Assembly (NCBI GenBank): GCA_963970005.1
Contig: CAXAMN010001225.1
Coordinates: 459,595 to 523,594 of the forward strand
Origin: Durusdinium trenchii
Lineage: Eukaryota; Sar; Dinophyceae; Suessiales; Symbiodiniaceae
Direction of reading: 5' to 3'
Length of the DNA stretch: 64,000 nucleotides
This document shows positions 44,579 to 55,554 of the stretch, one piece after another; position 1 is the stretch's first letter, and each line of letters begins with the position of its first letter. The notes under the pieces are model-generated. The model saw nothing but the letters and a program-made list of their open reading frames with translations, ran no database searches and was not told where the DNA came from. A program made the translations under genes and the position numbers.

Positions 44579-45062
44579 TTGGATCCCAAGTCATGGCGGC
44601 ACAAGGTGAAGGAAGTCAGCAACCAGTGGAGCCACCTGGATGACTCCGAGAAAGATCGCTACCAAGCTCAGGCGGCAATGGAACAAGCACTTAGAGAAAG
44701 TGCAGCTTCGAACCCTTTGCCTTCAAAAAGCCCGGCGCCAGCATCATCTTCATCCATGGGGACCACTGCAGCAGATTGCCTGGGTCGAAACGCCAGGAAA
44801 GCTGTGTCCAGGCAACGGGCTATGGCTACCTACACCCAGTACAAGACGGCTGCTGATTGGCAGGAGCATGATGGAGGAATCTGTTCCGCAGATGGGGCCA
44901 TCCAGCTCGATCTTATAGATGTGGATGGCACCGAAGAGGACATATTGTGTGATTGGCAAAAGTTTGCAAAGCCAGCTGGTCCATTGCCGCCAGAGTGGAA
45001 AGACATTGATGATGGGAAACTTCATCACTCCATTTGCCACACAGAGTTTGGCCTATGCAAAT
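44579..45062 (+). CDS. HMG-box-like exon of the hAT-like gene
   Basis: Begins after the acceptor GGTCTTCAG with LDPKSWRHKVKEVSNQWSHL then DDSEKDRYQAQAAMEQALRE. The W-x-L-x4-K-x-x-Y-x3-A pattern is the second half of an HMG box, a non-specific DNA-bending domain. A Ser/Pro linker, then RQRAMATYTQYKTAADWQEH and an acidic LDLIDVDGTEEDILCDWQKF follow. The exon probably ends near ICHTEFGLCKSC; the hydrophobic frame continuation to 45208 is probably intron. Confidence 0.55.
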
Positions 45063-45286
45063 CATGTCCGTTGATGAGTTTGGCCACCCTCTTTGTTCAC
45101 TCCCTGGCTGATAGTATTTCAGTTGGCATTTTGGCTGTGCCAGCAAACACATGTTTCCATCAACTTTGTTGTTGCTTTGCCACTTGTCCAGGGTGTAGGC
45201 ATGGTTGATGTTGGGTAGCAAATTGTGGTTCAGGCCTCTCTCATGTCAGCCTAGGTAAACTGTCGCATGGCTCTTTGATTCAATTT

Positions 45287-46480
45287 CAAGATGACGGACT
45301 TGCAGATCAGTTTTTTTTCCTTGGCTCCATCATGAAGAAGCCTCGGCTCCACATTTTGATGCAAGGTCATTTGCAAACAACATTTGTTGACGGTATGGAG
45401 CAGCAGCACGTTTGCATTCTCGAACCTTCATCATTGAAGCCTGCATTTCAAACAAGCCACCAGGTCTTCCAGAAGGCTTTGAGTAAAGTCAACGGAGATT
45501 CTGCCAGTCCGAGTGTGGAGACAATCACCTTCACTATTCATTCCTACACTGTCAATCCTTTCCAACCTTTGCATACAGTGTGTTTGAATTTGGCAAAAGC
45601 CAGTCACGGGCACAAGTTTGTGGCAAAGAAGGCACCTCCAGCCAAGCAAGCAAAGCTGCCGTTTGGGTTAGCGTTCTCACCACAAAAGCGGGCGGCAAAG
45701 CCTTCAAGGCCACGGCCAGCTGCAAGTGCGGAACCTGCAGCGAAGAAGCTCAAGAAGGTGACAAAAGCCCAGTATGAGCAGGTGATGGAGATCGAGCATG
45801 AGCTCCAGCAAGGCGCAGCCCCTTCCACTTCACACAATGTGTGTGATGATTGTGATGATTCATCCAGCTCTAGTTCCCTGTCCACGGGCTCGTCTGGGGA
45901 TCACTCAGATGAATCAGAATCAGGTGAAGATACAGATGCAAATACAGTTTCGGACAATGACAGTTTACCTGAAGAACCATTTCTTGAACCTGCAGTGCAG
46001 GAAGAGGAGCAAAGAGTGGAAAGCATCATTGCTAGCCATGACGACCTGATGATGAGTCGCGGGCACTGTGTTTCCGAAAAGGCCACAGATGTCCAAGAGT
46101 CTCAGTCTGAGGCTGAGCCTGGGCCACCAGCTCCAACCCAACCACATCTTGCAAAAGGAAGTGGCCGGGGCCGTGGCAGCGCTTCAACATTCTGCAACGC
46201 TCAAGTTGGCCTGATCAAGGTTGAGACACAGGTTGCAGCGCGCCTAGCAACCTGTCGAGGTTGTGGGTTCAAGATTTCACGAGGAAGCGTCCGGTGGGGC
46301 TATTCCTACAGCAAGTCCAAGTTCGAAGATTATGTCCATGCAGACTGCATTGAAAAATACTTGAATGACAAAAATGCCAATTTGGACCAAGTGCGAAGGT
46401 TCATCCACACTGTGAAGCAACAGGAGCAGCTGCCAAAAGTCAGGGAGGCAATTTCCCAGTTGGAGTCTCGATTAGGGTAA
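45287..46480 (+). CDS. Last exon of the hAT-like gene, PARP-type zinc-finger-like C-terminus
   Basis: About 400 residues ending in TAA. The N-terminal part (LADQFFFLGSIMKKPRLHIL onward) is unassigned. It is followed by a basic Ala/Pro/Lys linker (AKKAPPAKQAKLPFG) and a Ser/Asp/Glu-rich acidic region. Near the end ATCRGCGFKISRGSVRWGYS and YVHADCIEKYL give C-x2-C...H-x2-C with the G-x-V/I-R spacing of PARP-type zinc fingers, which recognise DNA ends or distortions. Tail helices end in AISQLESRLG. An acidic linker plus DNA-binding ends suits a transposon or chromatin protein. Confidence 0.6.
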   Translation, partial: QDDGLADQFFFLGSIMKKPRLHILMQGHLQTTFVDGMEQQHVCILEPSSLKPAFQTSHQVFQKALSKVNGDSASPSVETITFTIHSYTVNPFQPLHTVCLNLAKASHGHKFVAKKAPPAKQAKLPFGLAFSPQKRAAKPSRPRPAASAEPAAKKLKKVTKAQYEQVMEIEHELQQGAAPSTSHNVCDDCDDSSSSSSLSTGSSGDHSDESESGEDTDANTVSDNDSLPEEPFLEPAVQEEEQRVESIIASHDDLMMSRGHCVSEKATDVQESQSEAEPGPPAPTQPHLAKGSGRGRGSASTFCNAQVGLIKVETQVAARLATCRGCGFKISRGSVRWGYSYSKSKFEDYVHADCIEKYLNDKNANLDQVRRFIHTVKQQEQLPKVREAISQLESRLG

Positions 46481-47587
46481 GACTCGAGGTTGTGGCAAAT
46501 TGCAAACGATTCATGACGTTGCCCATGCTGTCTTTGCATCGAGCGAGCGTGCCCCAGAAAACAGTTGCCCGTTGCTAGCAGCAGAGTCCGCTTTGTCAAA
46601 GAAGTGGCGGGACCCGGCCAGTCATTCAGTTCAGTTCATTGGTTTGGCAGAAAGTTTGGCATGTAAACTGTAAGTAAGTTGACTGTAAGTAAATGGTTCA
46701 ACGTACAGGTACACATCTCGGAAAGATTTCATCAACTTCACTTCACTTCTTTTTTCTGTGAGAGTGACAGTCAGAGTTAAGCGACGGCTATATTTTTGAT
46801 TAAATCGAGAGTCAACATATGTCAACATTGACAAATGCTGCGATGCTGGAAACCAGGCGCCGATCGATTTCTTTATGCATGGAGAAGAAGACGGAGAAGT
46901 TTTCGGGCTTCAAGAACCAGCTCAGCTACTTAGAATCAAATTAAATAAAACAAAGCGGAACCAACTGAGACATTAACTACTTAGAGCGATCCCAATTTCA
47001 TAGGGGCAGCAGCGGCAGCATCCATCATTTGAATGTTGTAGACTGTAGACTACTATACTTCAAGTTGCAAGCCGCCAGTCATCTAAGTGTTGCGTGTCCC
47101 TTTATATTAGAAAGCAAGGTCAGAACAAGAACAATGTGACAATGTGTTTATAAGAAGGTTCGGAATGGAATGGATTCAAAATGATTCGACAAACTTGTTT
47201 CATGTATAAGTTGCAATTCAGAAAATTCAGTTCTGCCATGATGCATTCCCTCAGGCCTAACTCTCCAAGCGCTGGCTACATTGGCTATCATATTGAAGTG
47301 TTGAAGCTGCGGTGCCTCAACGCAACTTTTGGACTCTGGACCCGGACAGCTTAGGCTTGGGTGCTGGGACTGTAGGACTGGGACTTCGAGGAAGAGTCGT
47401 CTTTGATGCATTTGTTACTTGTCTACTTGTTGTTAAACTAATCAAGTTTAAAGTTGGACTTGTTGGTGAATGCTGAATGAGTCAATGAGGGTCTAATTTA
47501 ATATGATGTGTCGGCCAATAATCATGGCCCACGGGTGTTGGCACCTCCACAAAACAACACAACACTGCTCAATGTTCAAATTCAAAG
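46481..47587. other. Intergenic/intronic sequence
   Basis: Between the end of the hAT-like gene and the motif VIII exon. I see no repeat, RNA gene or further exon. Confidence 0.35.
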
Positions 47588-47778
47588 CAAGTGTCAAAAT
47601 TCCGGACCACTGTGAGGTCCAAAGACTATGGATCACCCAATTCCAGACAGCGGGTGTACATTGTGTGCCTTCGGACTGACATTTGCTCCGTCAAGAACTT
47701 CAACCTTATGGTCAAGTACATCACCTCTGTTTGTCCGACGGTGCACCAGCGAGTCAGCTTGTTGGACTGTGGCTTGGG
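47588..47778 (+). CDS. C5 DNA methyltransferase exon with motif VIII
   Basis: Reads KFRTTVRSKDYGSPNSRQRV then YIVCLRTDICSVKNFNLMVK and CPTVHQRVSLLDCGL. K-D-Y-G-x-P-x2-R-x-R-V-x-I-V matches motif VIII of cytosine-C5 methyltransferases (G-V-P-Q-x-R-x-R-x-F-I-V). The Arg pair near the flipped cytosine is present. A donor at GGGG/GTGTTT is possible. It lies about 8.6 kb after the motif VI-like exon, with the complete hAT-like gene in between. Confidence 0.65.
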
Positions 47779-48178
47779 GGTGTTTAGTCATGTCATGCGG
47801 TGTTAATGTGAATGTCAAGTGAAGTGTTGTATTTGCTGGGGTGCATTTTGAATTCCTTGCTCCTTAGAACTTCTTCTAAGAACTTATAGCTTATATAATA
47901 ATATAACTAACTAACTTATAACTTAGAACTTCCACTTGCACAAGGTCCGTCACTTTTTCCTTAGAGTCAGGCATGTGCAGCATATGGCATATGGAACAAA
48001 CTAGTCTAGACTAGTCCAGTCTAGTTGAGTAATGGCCGTTGACTTTCCTGTGCAATGTCATTGGCAATTGGCAGTTGTAAGTCAGTAGTTCCGAATATTG
48101 ATGTTATCATTATCTCAGCATCGCTTACCTGAGGTTGGATGTATGCCGACCACTGTTTGGAAACCCTTCATGTTCCAG

Positions 48179-48222
48179 GGAAGTCGAAGGCCGGGTGGAT
48201 GGTGGCTCATTATGCAACAAGG
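48179..48222 (+). CDS. Candidate 44-nt exon
   Basis: Acceptor CATGTTCCAG and donor ACAAG/GTTTCC flank a frame reading KSKAGWMVAHYAT. Short exons occur in dinoflagellate genes, but with this length a chance hit is possible. Positions 47779-48178 and 48223-48510 contain no other supported feature except a decamer pair at 48440. Confidence 0.3.
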
Positions 48223-48439
48223 TTTCCAGTTTGAGTTTGGATTTGGAAGCCCTTGGAACACCAGGAATCTGAAACTTAAACTTGATAATTGATAATTGAT
48301 AACTTGAACTTGAACCCCTGAAGAAATTGCCAGGGACGACAGGCGGTGAAGTTTTTGCTGTGTGGTTTGTGAGTGACATGACTTTGGGCTGGGTTTCGGG
48401 CTGTGATGTTACAGTGGCGTTGCCATTTTCGTGGATTTG

Positions 48440-48462
48440 GGAACGGTTCAGAACGGTTCCCG
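48440..48462 (+). repeat. GAACGGTTC decamer pair
   Basis: GGAACGGTTCAGAACGGTTC: two copies 10 bp apart, same family as 35166-35258 and the reverse complement of the 49210-49425 units. Confidence 0.7.
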
Positions 48463-48516
48463 CCCTAATTCGCCCCAATCGGGCCCTGCCCCTGGAGTGC
48501 CCCTGGAGTGCCTGCA

Positions 48517-48592
48517 GGACCATTCCAAAAGGAAAAAAGCAGGCCACAGAGGACAAGATTCTGGCATTGCAAGACTCTCTGGGAGTCAGACC
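48517..48592 (+). CDS. Candidate exon
   Basis: Acceptor GTGCCTGCAG, donor GACCAG/GTGGGC. The frame reads TIPKGKKQATEDKILALQDS and LGVRP. Both splice sites look good, but the reading frame relative to neighbouring exons is unproven. Probably part of the methyltransferase target-recognition region or an unrelated exon. Confidence 0.35.
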
Positions 48593-48644
48593 AGGTGGGC
48601 CCGGTGGAAGGGGGGTTATGTTGGACCTGGTGGCTGTGTGCCAG

Positions 48645-48760
48645 GATGTGGATATGTCTCCCAGATGCTTGGCGATGAAGGGCCTCTCCAGTTCAATCAA
48701 CGAGAACTGGCAAAACTAGACATAGAGGCTGCCAAGCTCCAAGCAGCTTCTTTGCAGTAG
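48645..48760 (+). CDS. Candidate exon, helical
   Basis: Acceptor GTGTGTGCCAG; the frame reads CGYVSQMLGDEGPLQFNQRE then LAKLDIEAAKLQAASLQ, with TAG at 48758. A second frame also stays open for 24 codons, so the choice rests on composition. Positions 48761-49204 hold nothing else that I can support. Confidence 0.35.
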
Positions 48761-49204
48761 CAGGTGGAAGTGTGGAGTGTGGAGTTTTCAGGTGGTTATG
48801 GGCCACGAAAACAAACCAACACTTCCAAACCTTTCCTTTTGACAGTCAGCTATTTTGGGAGCCCCCCTGCCCCCTACCTAAGGTCTCCAGTCTCTATCTC
48901 TCAACAAACTAACATGCTTTATATAAACAATTTCATATTCTGATTCTTCATTTGGGTGAAGTAGAGGCAAAGGCGGCAGATGGCAGTGGCAGAAAGTCTA
49001 AGTAGATTGTACACAGGCCAGGTGCGGTTCAACTCAGTTCAACTTGTAACTTATCTCTTGAGTGTTACTTACTTATTTTCTTGCTTGCTTTCTTTCTTGT
49101 CAGTACTTAGTATTAGTATTTACTACTTAAAAGATATATGACATATATATATATTTTATACATTTATTATATCAATACTACCTTTTACTTGTATCAACAG
49201 GAGT

Positions 49205-49428
49205 TACAGGGAACCGTTCTGAACCGTTCTGAACATACTGGCCCTCAGAGCCGGGAACCGTTCTTCACCGTTCTGAGTACAAATGCCTAAAAACACAATT
49301 AGGGCAGGAACCGTTCTGCACCGTTCCAAATAGTTCCTGACATCATGCCTGCCAGGAACCGTTCCGAACCGTTCCGGTAACTGTTCCAAATTAATCCGGG
49401 CACCGTTCTTCACCGTTCCGGGATACAT
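49205..49428 (-). repeat. ACCGTTC dimer cluster
   Basis: At least five paired motifs of the form GAACCGTTCTNNACCGTTC, with 10 bp between pair members and about 45-55 bp between pairs (near 49210, 49256, 49309, 49356, 49405). They are the reverse complement of the GAACGGTT decamers at 35.2 and 48.4 kb. Confidence 0.8.
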
Positions 49429-51179
49429 GAAAATTGACTTGCTACAAGATATGATAAGTTAGGTTATGACAAGTCAAGCAAGTAAGTAAGTTAGTTAAAA
49501 CCTAACTCACACTATCGGCAGCGGTGCAAGTTATAACTTTATAGTAGTTATAAGTTATAAGTTATAAGTCCGATAAACTGTAAACTTAAATCAGAACAGA
49601 ACAGTTATCTATCAATCATAAGCAGTATCGATAATATAAGTCAATAGGTATAAGTCAATACGGTACGTTCTTAACTATGCTGTAAGGCAGTAGGGTTGCA
49701 AGTGAAGAGTGATAGTGATAGGTGGCACTTGGCAACTGATACAAACAATGTTAACCCCGTGACATGATATGATATTGATATGATGAAATTATATGAAATT
49801 ATTTGACATTATATTATATTATATGATTATAAACTTTCATAATTCCATATTTGTCTTGATAAAAACATATCATATCAACCAATCAATCAGCGAACCATAC
49901 AATACCACATATCATATCTTCCAATTCCAGTTCCTGGATGTGTTTGGAAGTGGTTCCGAAGCACCTTTATGACACAACTGTCACATGCACACATAGACCG
50001 CATAGGTTATCACCACAGGTTTTCTTGCAACACATCGCCTAGCCTAGACGGGTATGTAACAGTATGTATGGTCCATGGTATCTGTTGATCTTTCTAGCAG
50101 CCGATTCTATCCGCTGTAAATCACAGTCTCTCACCAGACCCAGCACCACCAGGACAGTAGGTGAAGGTTGCAATTTCCAGACTCTTTGGACGTTGGCCCC
50201 CCTTCATTGAACCCAAGCACTCACTGACTCACTTGAACTTGTTGAAAGGTTTGCAGGGGCACATCACATCTTGACTAGATTGGACACATGAAAATAAAAG
50301 ACCAAAGGCTGTTGTTCCGGCAGTGTGCATGTTCAGTCAGAGGAAGGTGGCCCAAGCTCCAACTGTGAAAATAGAAAAACACACACACACACTGCTCCGA
50401 ATTAGGAAAAAACACACTGATACGGACAGACTATGGACTCCGATGGACTATGCACTATGGACGGTATGGAATAGTCGGAATTGTAACTGTAGTGTAATAG
50501 TGTAGTATTGAAATTCCATTCCAGATTTGCTGCTGGCTGCAAAGAAGACAGGCCAGGGCTACAATTATGTAGGTTGGGCGCTTGGACGGTTGGGAGAAGT
50601 AGGGTATGGCGGCATGGCGGTATCGCCATTGCACAGCTACATTGCCCAGTTCAGCTTTGTGGCTTTGCGTGGTGACAGTGGTCACGAGTCACAGGGCTTA
50701 GTTCAGGTGAGGCCAGGCTAGGTGGCAAGCAAACACTCAGACAAACACAGTCACAGTCTGAGTCTTTCCTGCGTTGAAGTGACAAACAAACCCTAGGCCT
50801 AGACCGACCACAATGACTTGACAAAGACAATTTCCAGATTCCCCTTTCCGTTTTCTTTTTCACAGTGAGGCCGGTGGGTCCTGAGCGATCATGTGACAAT
50901 GTGCATATAGCACTTGGAGCTTGCAGTCATGCTTAGGCAAAGGGCCGAGACCCTCGGAAAGCTTTGGTGGACACATGCCGTCCGCATCTGAGTTCAATGC
51001 TAGCTCCACAAACACTTCTGCAGGGAACATCACGAAAGCCTTTTTTTAAGCTTTTGTAATAATTAGTATTTGTTTGCAATTATGAGTCGAGTCATATATA
51101 CAGTCGTCCATATACAGAACGAGATGTAATGTATTTGTATCTGTATGAGTCTGTATGAGGAATTATGTGAGGATTTGAT
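49429..51179. other. Mostly non-coding; one weak exon candidate
   Basis: AT-rich with ATATGATATGA-type runs at 49765-49830. A frame at 50528-50670 (LLLAAKKTGQGYNYVGWALG) follows an acceptor TTCCAG and is a weak exon candidate. Nothing else is supported. Confidence 0.3.
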
Positions 51180-51181
51180 AT

Positions 51182-51359
51182 GATGCTAGTGGCTTGTGAT
51201 CCACGTCCTACAGCCCCCCCAACATTTTTGCCTGCCCGCGCTAGGTTCATCCACGCATTGTATGGGCGTGTATTGGCGCGGCCTGGGAAGCGCCTTCACA
51301 ACAAGTATGAAGTTATGGCATGTCGGCACCAGGGCCTTCCTCCCGTCGGAGGCGGGGTG
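51182..51359 (+). CDS. Candidate exon, possibly methyltransferase-related
   Basis: The open frame reads CDPRPTAPPTFLPARARFIH then RVLARPGKRLHNKYEVMACR HQGLPP, ending at a donor GGCGGG/GTGAGC. The R-x-L-x4-E-x5-QGLP-like stretch resembles motif IX of C5 methyltransferases, but a better motif IX is found at 59.1 kb. It could be a target-recognition exon or a remnant of another methyltransferase copy. Confidence 0.35.
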
Positions 51360-51660
51360 AGCTCATTGCACTTGCAAACCGACTAGATGACTAGACTAAA
51401 CGCACTGCAAGCAGCTAATTATCAGTGATCAATTGTCAATTGATGTTTCTTTAGTTGCCATTGCCATTGCATTATTTGTCATTTGAGAGTCACTGCCGGT
51501 TTGACACAGTACTTTTGCAGCGGTGTGAGCCAGAGTTCATTGCTGCTGCATCATGAATATCCACAGATAGTTTTTTGGTAGTTGGTCGTCCCACTTGCAA
51601 GCTTCCGCCTGCTCTGAAGATCAAGTTTTGCAGATCAAAATCTTCTGCTGACAGTCTGTC

Positions 51661-51765
51661 ATGGCAGACTCACCGAGTCCAGCCGCAGTTGATGATGGCA
51701 TCGCCTGTTGCGGCCTGTGCGATCAAGAGTTTGGAAAGCAAGATGAGGACTCTTGCAAGCATTAG
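51661..51765 (+). CDS. First exon of an unrecognised Cys-rich protein gene
   Basis: ATG at 51661. Reads MADSPSPAAVDDGIACCGLC then DQEFGKQDEDSCKH before TAG; a GC donor at TGCAA/GCATTA inside the last codons is plausible. C-x2-C followed by C-x-H would be half of a treble-clef-like zinc site completed by the next exon. It lies immediately downstream of an acceptor-like CTGACAG that could receive the spliced leader. Confidence 0.5.
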   Translation: MADSPSPAAVDDGIACCGLCDQEFGKQDEDSCKH

Positions 51766-52056
51766 GGGGTTGACAAATGAGTTGCATTTGTCAGGTGGGA
51801 AGCCACTAGCCAGTCAAACAGAAACCCTCCCAGAGTCCCAAGTTAAAATCCAACGGTCAAGCCAATCCAGCCCCTGCGTTGGAATCTCGTCTCTATTGGA
51901 GAAAAAATCAACAACCAAAGTAAGCAAGTAGTAAGTAAGATTGTAGTAAGTATCAAGTAAATCAGTAAGTTAAGTAAGTAAGTAACAAAGGACACAAGGG
52001 CACAATTTAAGATCTATATAAATGGACAAGGCCCCAAAGTTGCGGCTCGTGCTCAG

Positions 52057-52170
52057 GACGCTCCTGACGGTCATGAGTGCATCCTTGAACGGGCTAAAGA
52101 CAAGAGCTCTTTGTGTAGCCCTTGCTACTACGTCTTGCGAGGCAGCTTTCCGGGATCCAAATTATCAGAG
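52057..52170 (+). CDS. Second Cys-bearing exon
   Basis: Acceptor GTGCTCAG, donor TCAGAG/GTGAAG; exactly 38 codons in phase 0. Reads HECILERAKDKSSLCSPCYY then VLRGSFPGSKLSE. Its H/C and C-x2-C would complete the zinc site begun in 51661-51765. No named family is assigned. Confidence 0.5.
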
Positions 52171-52490
52171 GTGAAGGCAGCCACCACTGATCACCCACCG
52201 GTCAAGAAGAAGTGTTTTGCTTGCATTTCATGTTGTTTCAGCTCTTATCATTTATCACAGACTAGCAGCATCCAGAATCAGACTTATGCATTGGCAGCGG
52301 CATTGGCAACAGCAATCTAGACTCTGGAGTAGGATTAGAAGTCTAGCTAAATGGCTCTGAGCTCTGAGGCTCTAAGGCCCCAAGAGTCTGGTCTACAAGG
52401 CTGTCTTTAAGTTGCTAATTAAGCCAACATGCACAAATGCTGTGTACAACTGTACAACCTTCATTCCGATAGTTTGCAGCCTTTAAGGTT

Positions 52491-52626
52491 CAGGAAGCTG
52501 AGGAAGGACAAGGTGACACAAAAAGTTCTTTTCCCAAAACGGCGTCCACGTCATGAGCGAGTCAACCTGAAAGAATTGGTGAAGAAGAGCGAAGAAGACT
52601 ACATCGACTTTCAAGACGCACCTTGA
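52491..52626 (+). CDS. Basic exon of the Cys-rich gene
   Basis: Lys/Arg-rich frame: RKLRKDKVTQKVLFPKRRPR then HERVNLKELVKKSEEDYIDF. The acceptor is uncertain (several AG within 52480-52495) and the stop is at 52624-52626. Probably a linker or DNA-contacting segment. Positions 52171-52490 and 52627-53231 show no other supported feature. Confidence 0.4.
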
Positions 52627-53231
52627 ACCTTGCAAATTAAGAGTTTTGACTTTTTGACTCTGTATGACTGACTACTATTTGTCAGTTTGTCACCTGATTA
52701 GTTTAAGCCCAACAACATTGGCCAGCTGTGGGTGAGCAAAGGATTGGTTCACTCAATTAGTTCCTGTTCCTTTCTTATCGCCTATCAGTTCATTTATGGG
52801 CGTGGTCCCAGTTAGGCTTTGCAGCGGTCATTTCGGAGTTCTGGTTTAGGTATGCTGCTTAGGTGATCCGTGACATGCTTTAACGTCTTGGCAAATTGGT
52901 GCCATGTTGTGAACACAAATTTTTAAACATATGGGTCCACGATGGTCCACGCACATCAGATTTCCAGAGATTCAATGACTCATACATACCGTACCAACTC
53001 ATACCAGCGCCAAGCCAACCATACCATACTGAATACTGACCATACCTTTAAATTACTGCTCACATCTCACTCCTCCAGCTAATGAAAGCCATTGAATCAA
53101 TTGAATCATTGGCATTGGGCCATACATACAGCCATGTACAGTAGTATACATGTACAAACCCAGATTACCAGATTCCAAAGCCATGACCGGTCTGCAAATG
53201 ATTGCGACTGGTCCTTTATCATCCTGAGCAG

Positions 53232-53504
53232 GTCTCAACGCTCGTGGACATCGATGATTACATAAAGCAGAAGTGCAAAGGTGGCAACAAACCAAAGACG
53301 CTAGCGCAAAAGAGGCAGTGGCTCAAAGAGCACGACATCAAGACGGTCAAACATCCCAAGACCGGGAGAGATTCGATCCCTGTCACTGAGAAGACCTTGA
53401 TGCTGACTGGAACCAGAGTCAGCGCCACCAGATCAAGAGAAGAAGAATTTGAGAATCGTGCAGAGGCAAAAACATCATTCTCGAAAATGAGGGCCAACTT
53501 CGAG
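53232..53504 (+). CDS. Basic exon, 91 codons
   Basis: Acceptor ATCCTGAGCAG, donor TTCGAG/GTTGCA; phase 0 throughout. Reads VSTLVDIDDYIKQKCKGGNK, PKTLAQKRQWLKEHDIKTVK, and ends EEFENRAEAKTSFSKMRANF. Highly charged, with no recognised domain. Good splice sites and length divisible by three make it a confident exon of the gene that ends at 58716. Confidence 0.55.
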
Positions 53505-53929
53505 GTTGCAGTCAACTCCAAGGCCATTTGGCTGATCGGTTTGCTGACATATCATTGTTATCAACGTTGTGTCGAGTCCAGTTGGTATGTGGAAGCTGGA
53601 ATTTGTGTGTGTGTGTTGGCAGCCCACCTATGATTTGGCAACCCCAGTCAACTTATCTTGCACTGTCCCCAGAAGAGACAGTCCTGTTACATGCGTATGT
53701 AAGGGCCATGGGCCATATGTAAGAGGAACATTACATCATGTGGTTTAGCGAAGGCTAGACTAGACTAGTAGCACTAGCACTGACAAGCTAAGATGAAGAT
53801 CCAAAGGACTCCCAAGTCTGAACAGTTTTAGGCTTCCACGCACGATCATATCATATTCTCACGACTCAGACTTGTAGCTGTAGCCATACTGACTCATAAA
53901 CTACAACAAGTAACTATAATTATTTACTG

Positions 53930-54090
53930 CTCCTACTGTAGCTACTCCTACTACTCCTACTCCTACTCCACTCCTCTCCTACTGCTACTACTACTACTAC
54001 CACCACTACCACTACCACTACCACTACCACTACCACTACCACTACGACGACGACGACGACGACGACGACTACTACTACTACTACTGCCGC
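53930..54090. repeat. CTA / CCACTA / CGA microsatellite
   Basis: Successive tracts of CTACTCCTACTC, then (CCACTA)n, (CGA)n and (CTA)n within an intron. Confidence 0.85.
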
Positions 54091-54106
54091 TGTCCTGTAT
54101 CATGAC

Positions 54107-54250
54107 CGGAGGAAGACCTGGAGAAGGAGGATGCCCCGGACAAGAACGACAATAGCAACTCCAGCTCTAGCAGCTCCAATGACTCCTCTTCGGAGTCTCA
54201 ATGCGGGGTGCAGTCCGATAGTGACAAGGAGGAAGCTCCAGCCGCCCCAA
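54107..54250 (+). CDS. Acidic Ser/Asn-rich exon
   Basis: The frame reads PEEDLEKEDAPDKNDNSNSS, a Ser run, then SESQCGVQSDSDKEEAPAAP and a possible donor TTCAG/GTGATT. Typical acidic linker; the 5' border is unclear because it abuts the microsatellite. Positions 54251-54776 hold no other exon; a (TC)n tract is at 54616-54640. Confidence 0.45.
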
Positions 54251-54776
54251 GCAGTTCAGGTGATTCAGCTGAAATAGAATCGTATGTATGTAATAGTAGT
54301 AATGTAACGTATGTATGTAGAGTCGTCGCAAAGCCTCGTAATAGAGCCACTTCGCCGCCTTTCTTTTGCCCTATTAACGTAACTACTGTACTGTACTACT
54401 GTACGACAACTACTCTTGTTCAAGCTGAGGCTTAGGCCATAGGCCGCCTAGGCCAAATGATACATAAGATATGCAATGTTATCATCATATATTGGTGCTG
54501 TTTCTTGCAATAGCTAGGCTATGCGGCAATGCGGCTATGCATGTCCAGGCTAGATGACTAGATGACTAGATGTGTGGCTGGCTAGCGATTCTACTCTTGC
54601 CTGAAAAAATATTGCCTCTCTCTCTCTCTCTTTCTCTCGCCACTTTGTCCATTGCCCGTATTTGTTCAGAGTTCACTTAAGAGTTAAGAGCCTCGAGTCT
54701 CAAGAGTCAAGAGTCATTGCTGGCCTGCTGCACTGTTGGAGCGATTTACAGTCGAAGTCTCAAACAGTACACTTAG

Positions 54777-55305
54777 GCAAGCCCAAGGAGCTGGAAGAGC
54801 CGAAGAGACCAGCGCCCAAGGCCAAGGCCGGCGGAAGGCCTCCGAAGAGGCAAAAGCAGGAGGATGTGCAGGGCAAGAAGCAGGAAGAGCGGTTGGAGAG
54901 CTCTCTGGCCAATGCGGATTCTGTGAAGCAGTCCTTGGTGGAGCTCACACCGGAGGTGTTGTGGAAAAGCCTGGTGAGAGCGACAGATGTGGAGAGGCGC
55001 ATTACCAAAGCCAACTCTACCAGTCGCGAGTTGGACAAGCTGTGCGCCAATGACAAAGCAAGTCAATCACACAAAGCCCGAGCTTCCCAACTCCAAGATG
55101 AGTTGCAGCAGCTTGTTGACCGAACTACTTGCATGCGGCACGTCTTCACGGCTTTCAAGACTGGGGATCCCAAGGTCTTGGCTGCTGAGATTGACTCAGG
55201 GGAGGAACTCCAAAAGAACTTTGCGGCCTGTTGTGACAAGGTCCTCAACGACTTCACGATTGTCCTTGAGATCATCCAATGTGTGGGGAAGAAAATCATC
55301 GAGGC
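54777..55305 (+). CDS. Lys-rich and helical exon
   Basis: Acceptor GTACACTTAG. Reads KPKELEEPKRPAPKAKAGGR, then ESSLANADSVKQSLVELTPE, helices including SRELDKLCANDKASQSHKAR and ASQLQDELQQLVDRTTCMRH, and CDKVLNDFTIVLEIIQCVGK. The basic start could be a nuclear signal; the rest suggests an all-helical fold. The donor is uncertain, probably at a GC near 55301-55313. Confidence 0.55.
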
Positions 55306-55554
55306 AGCGGCATCTAATCTAGGCTGCAAGCCGTTTGTTTGTCCCCAGCATAGCACGGGCATATTGAACCAAATTGTGCGACATGTGACATATACTACTA
55401 AATATTGAACACTTGACACTAACACTAATATTGTATGAATATGAAGCCTTGATCGCCAGAATCTTACTGTACTCCTCATTCGCTCTTCACATCCAATCTT
55501 TCATATGCATCAGTGTTCAACACATGCCCCACATATGCAAAACCATTTGCTCAG

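Noticed and set aside
51182-51359. Definitive methyltransferase motif IX
   Set aside because: The match is partial, and the 59023-59182 exon gives a better motif IX that splices in phase to motif X; kept only as a candidate exon.
54208-54435. Frame continuing past the acidic exon into VCNSSNVTYVCR
   Set aside because: The composition changes abruptly after a donor-like GGTGATTC and the remainder looks like intron sequence.
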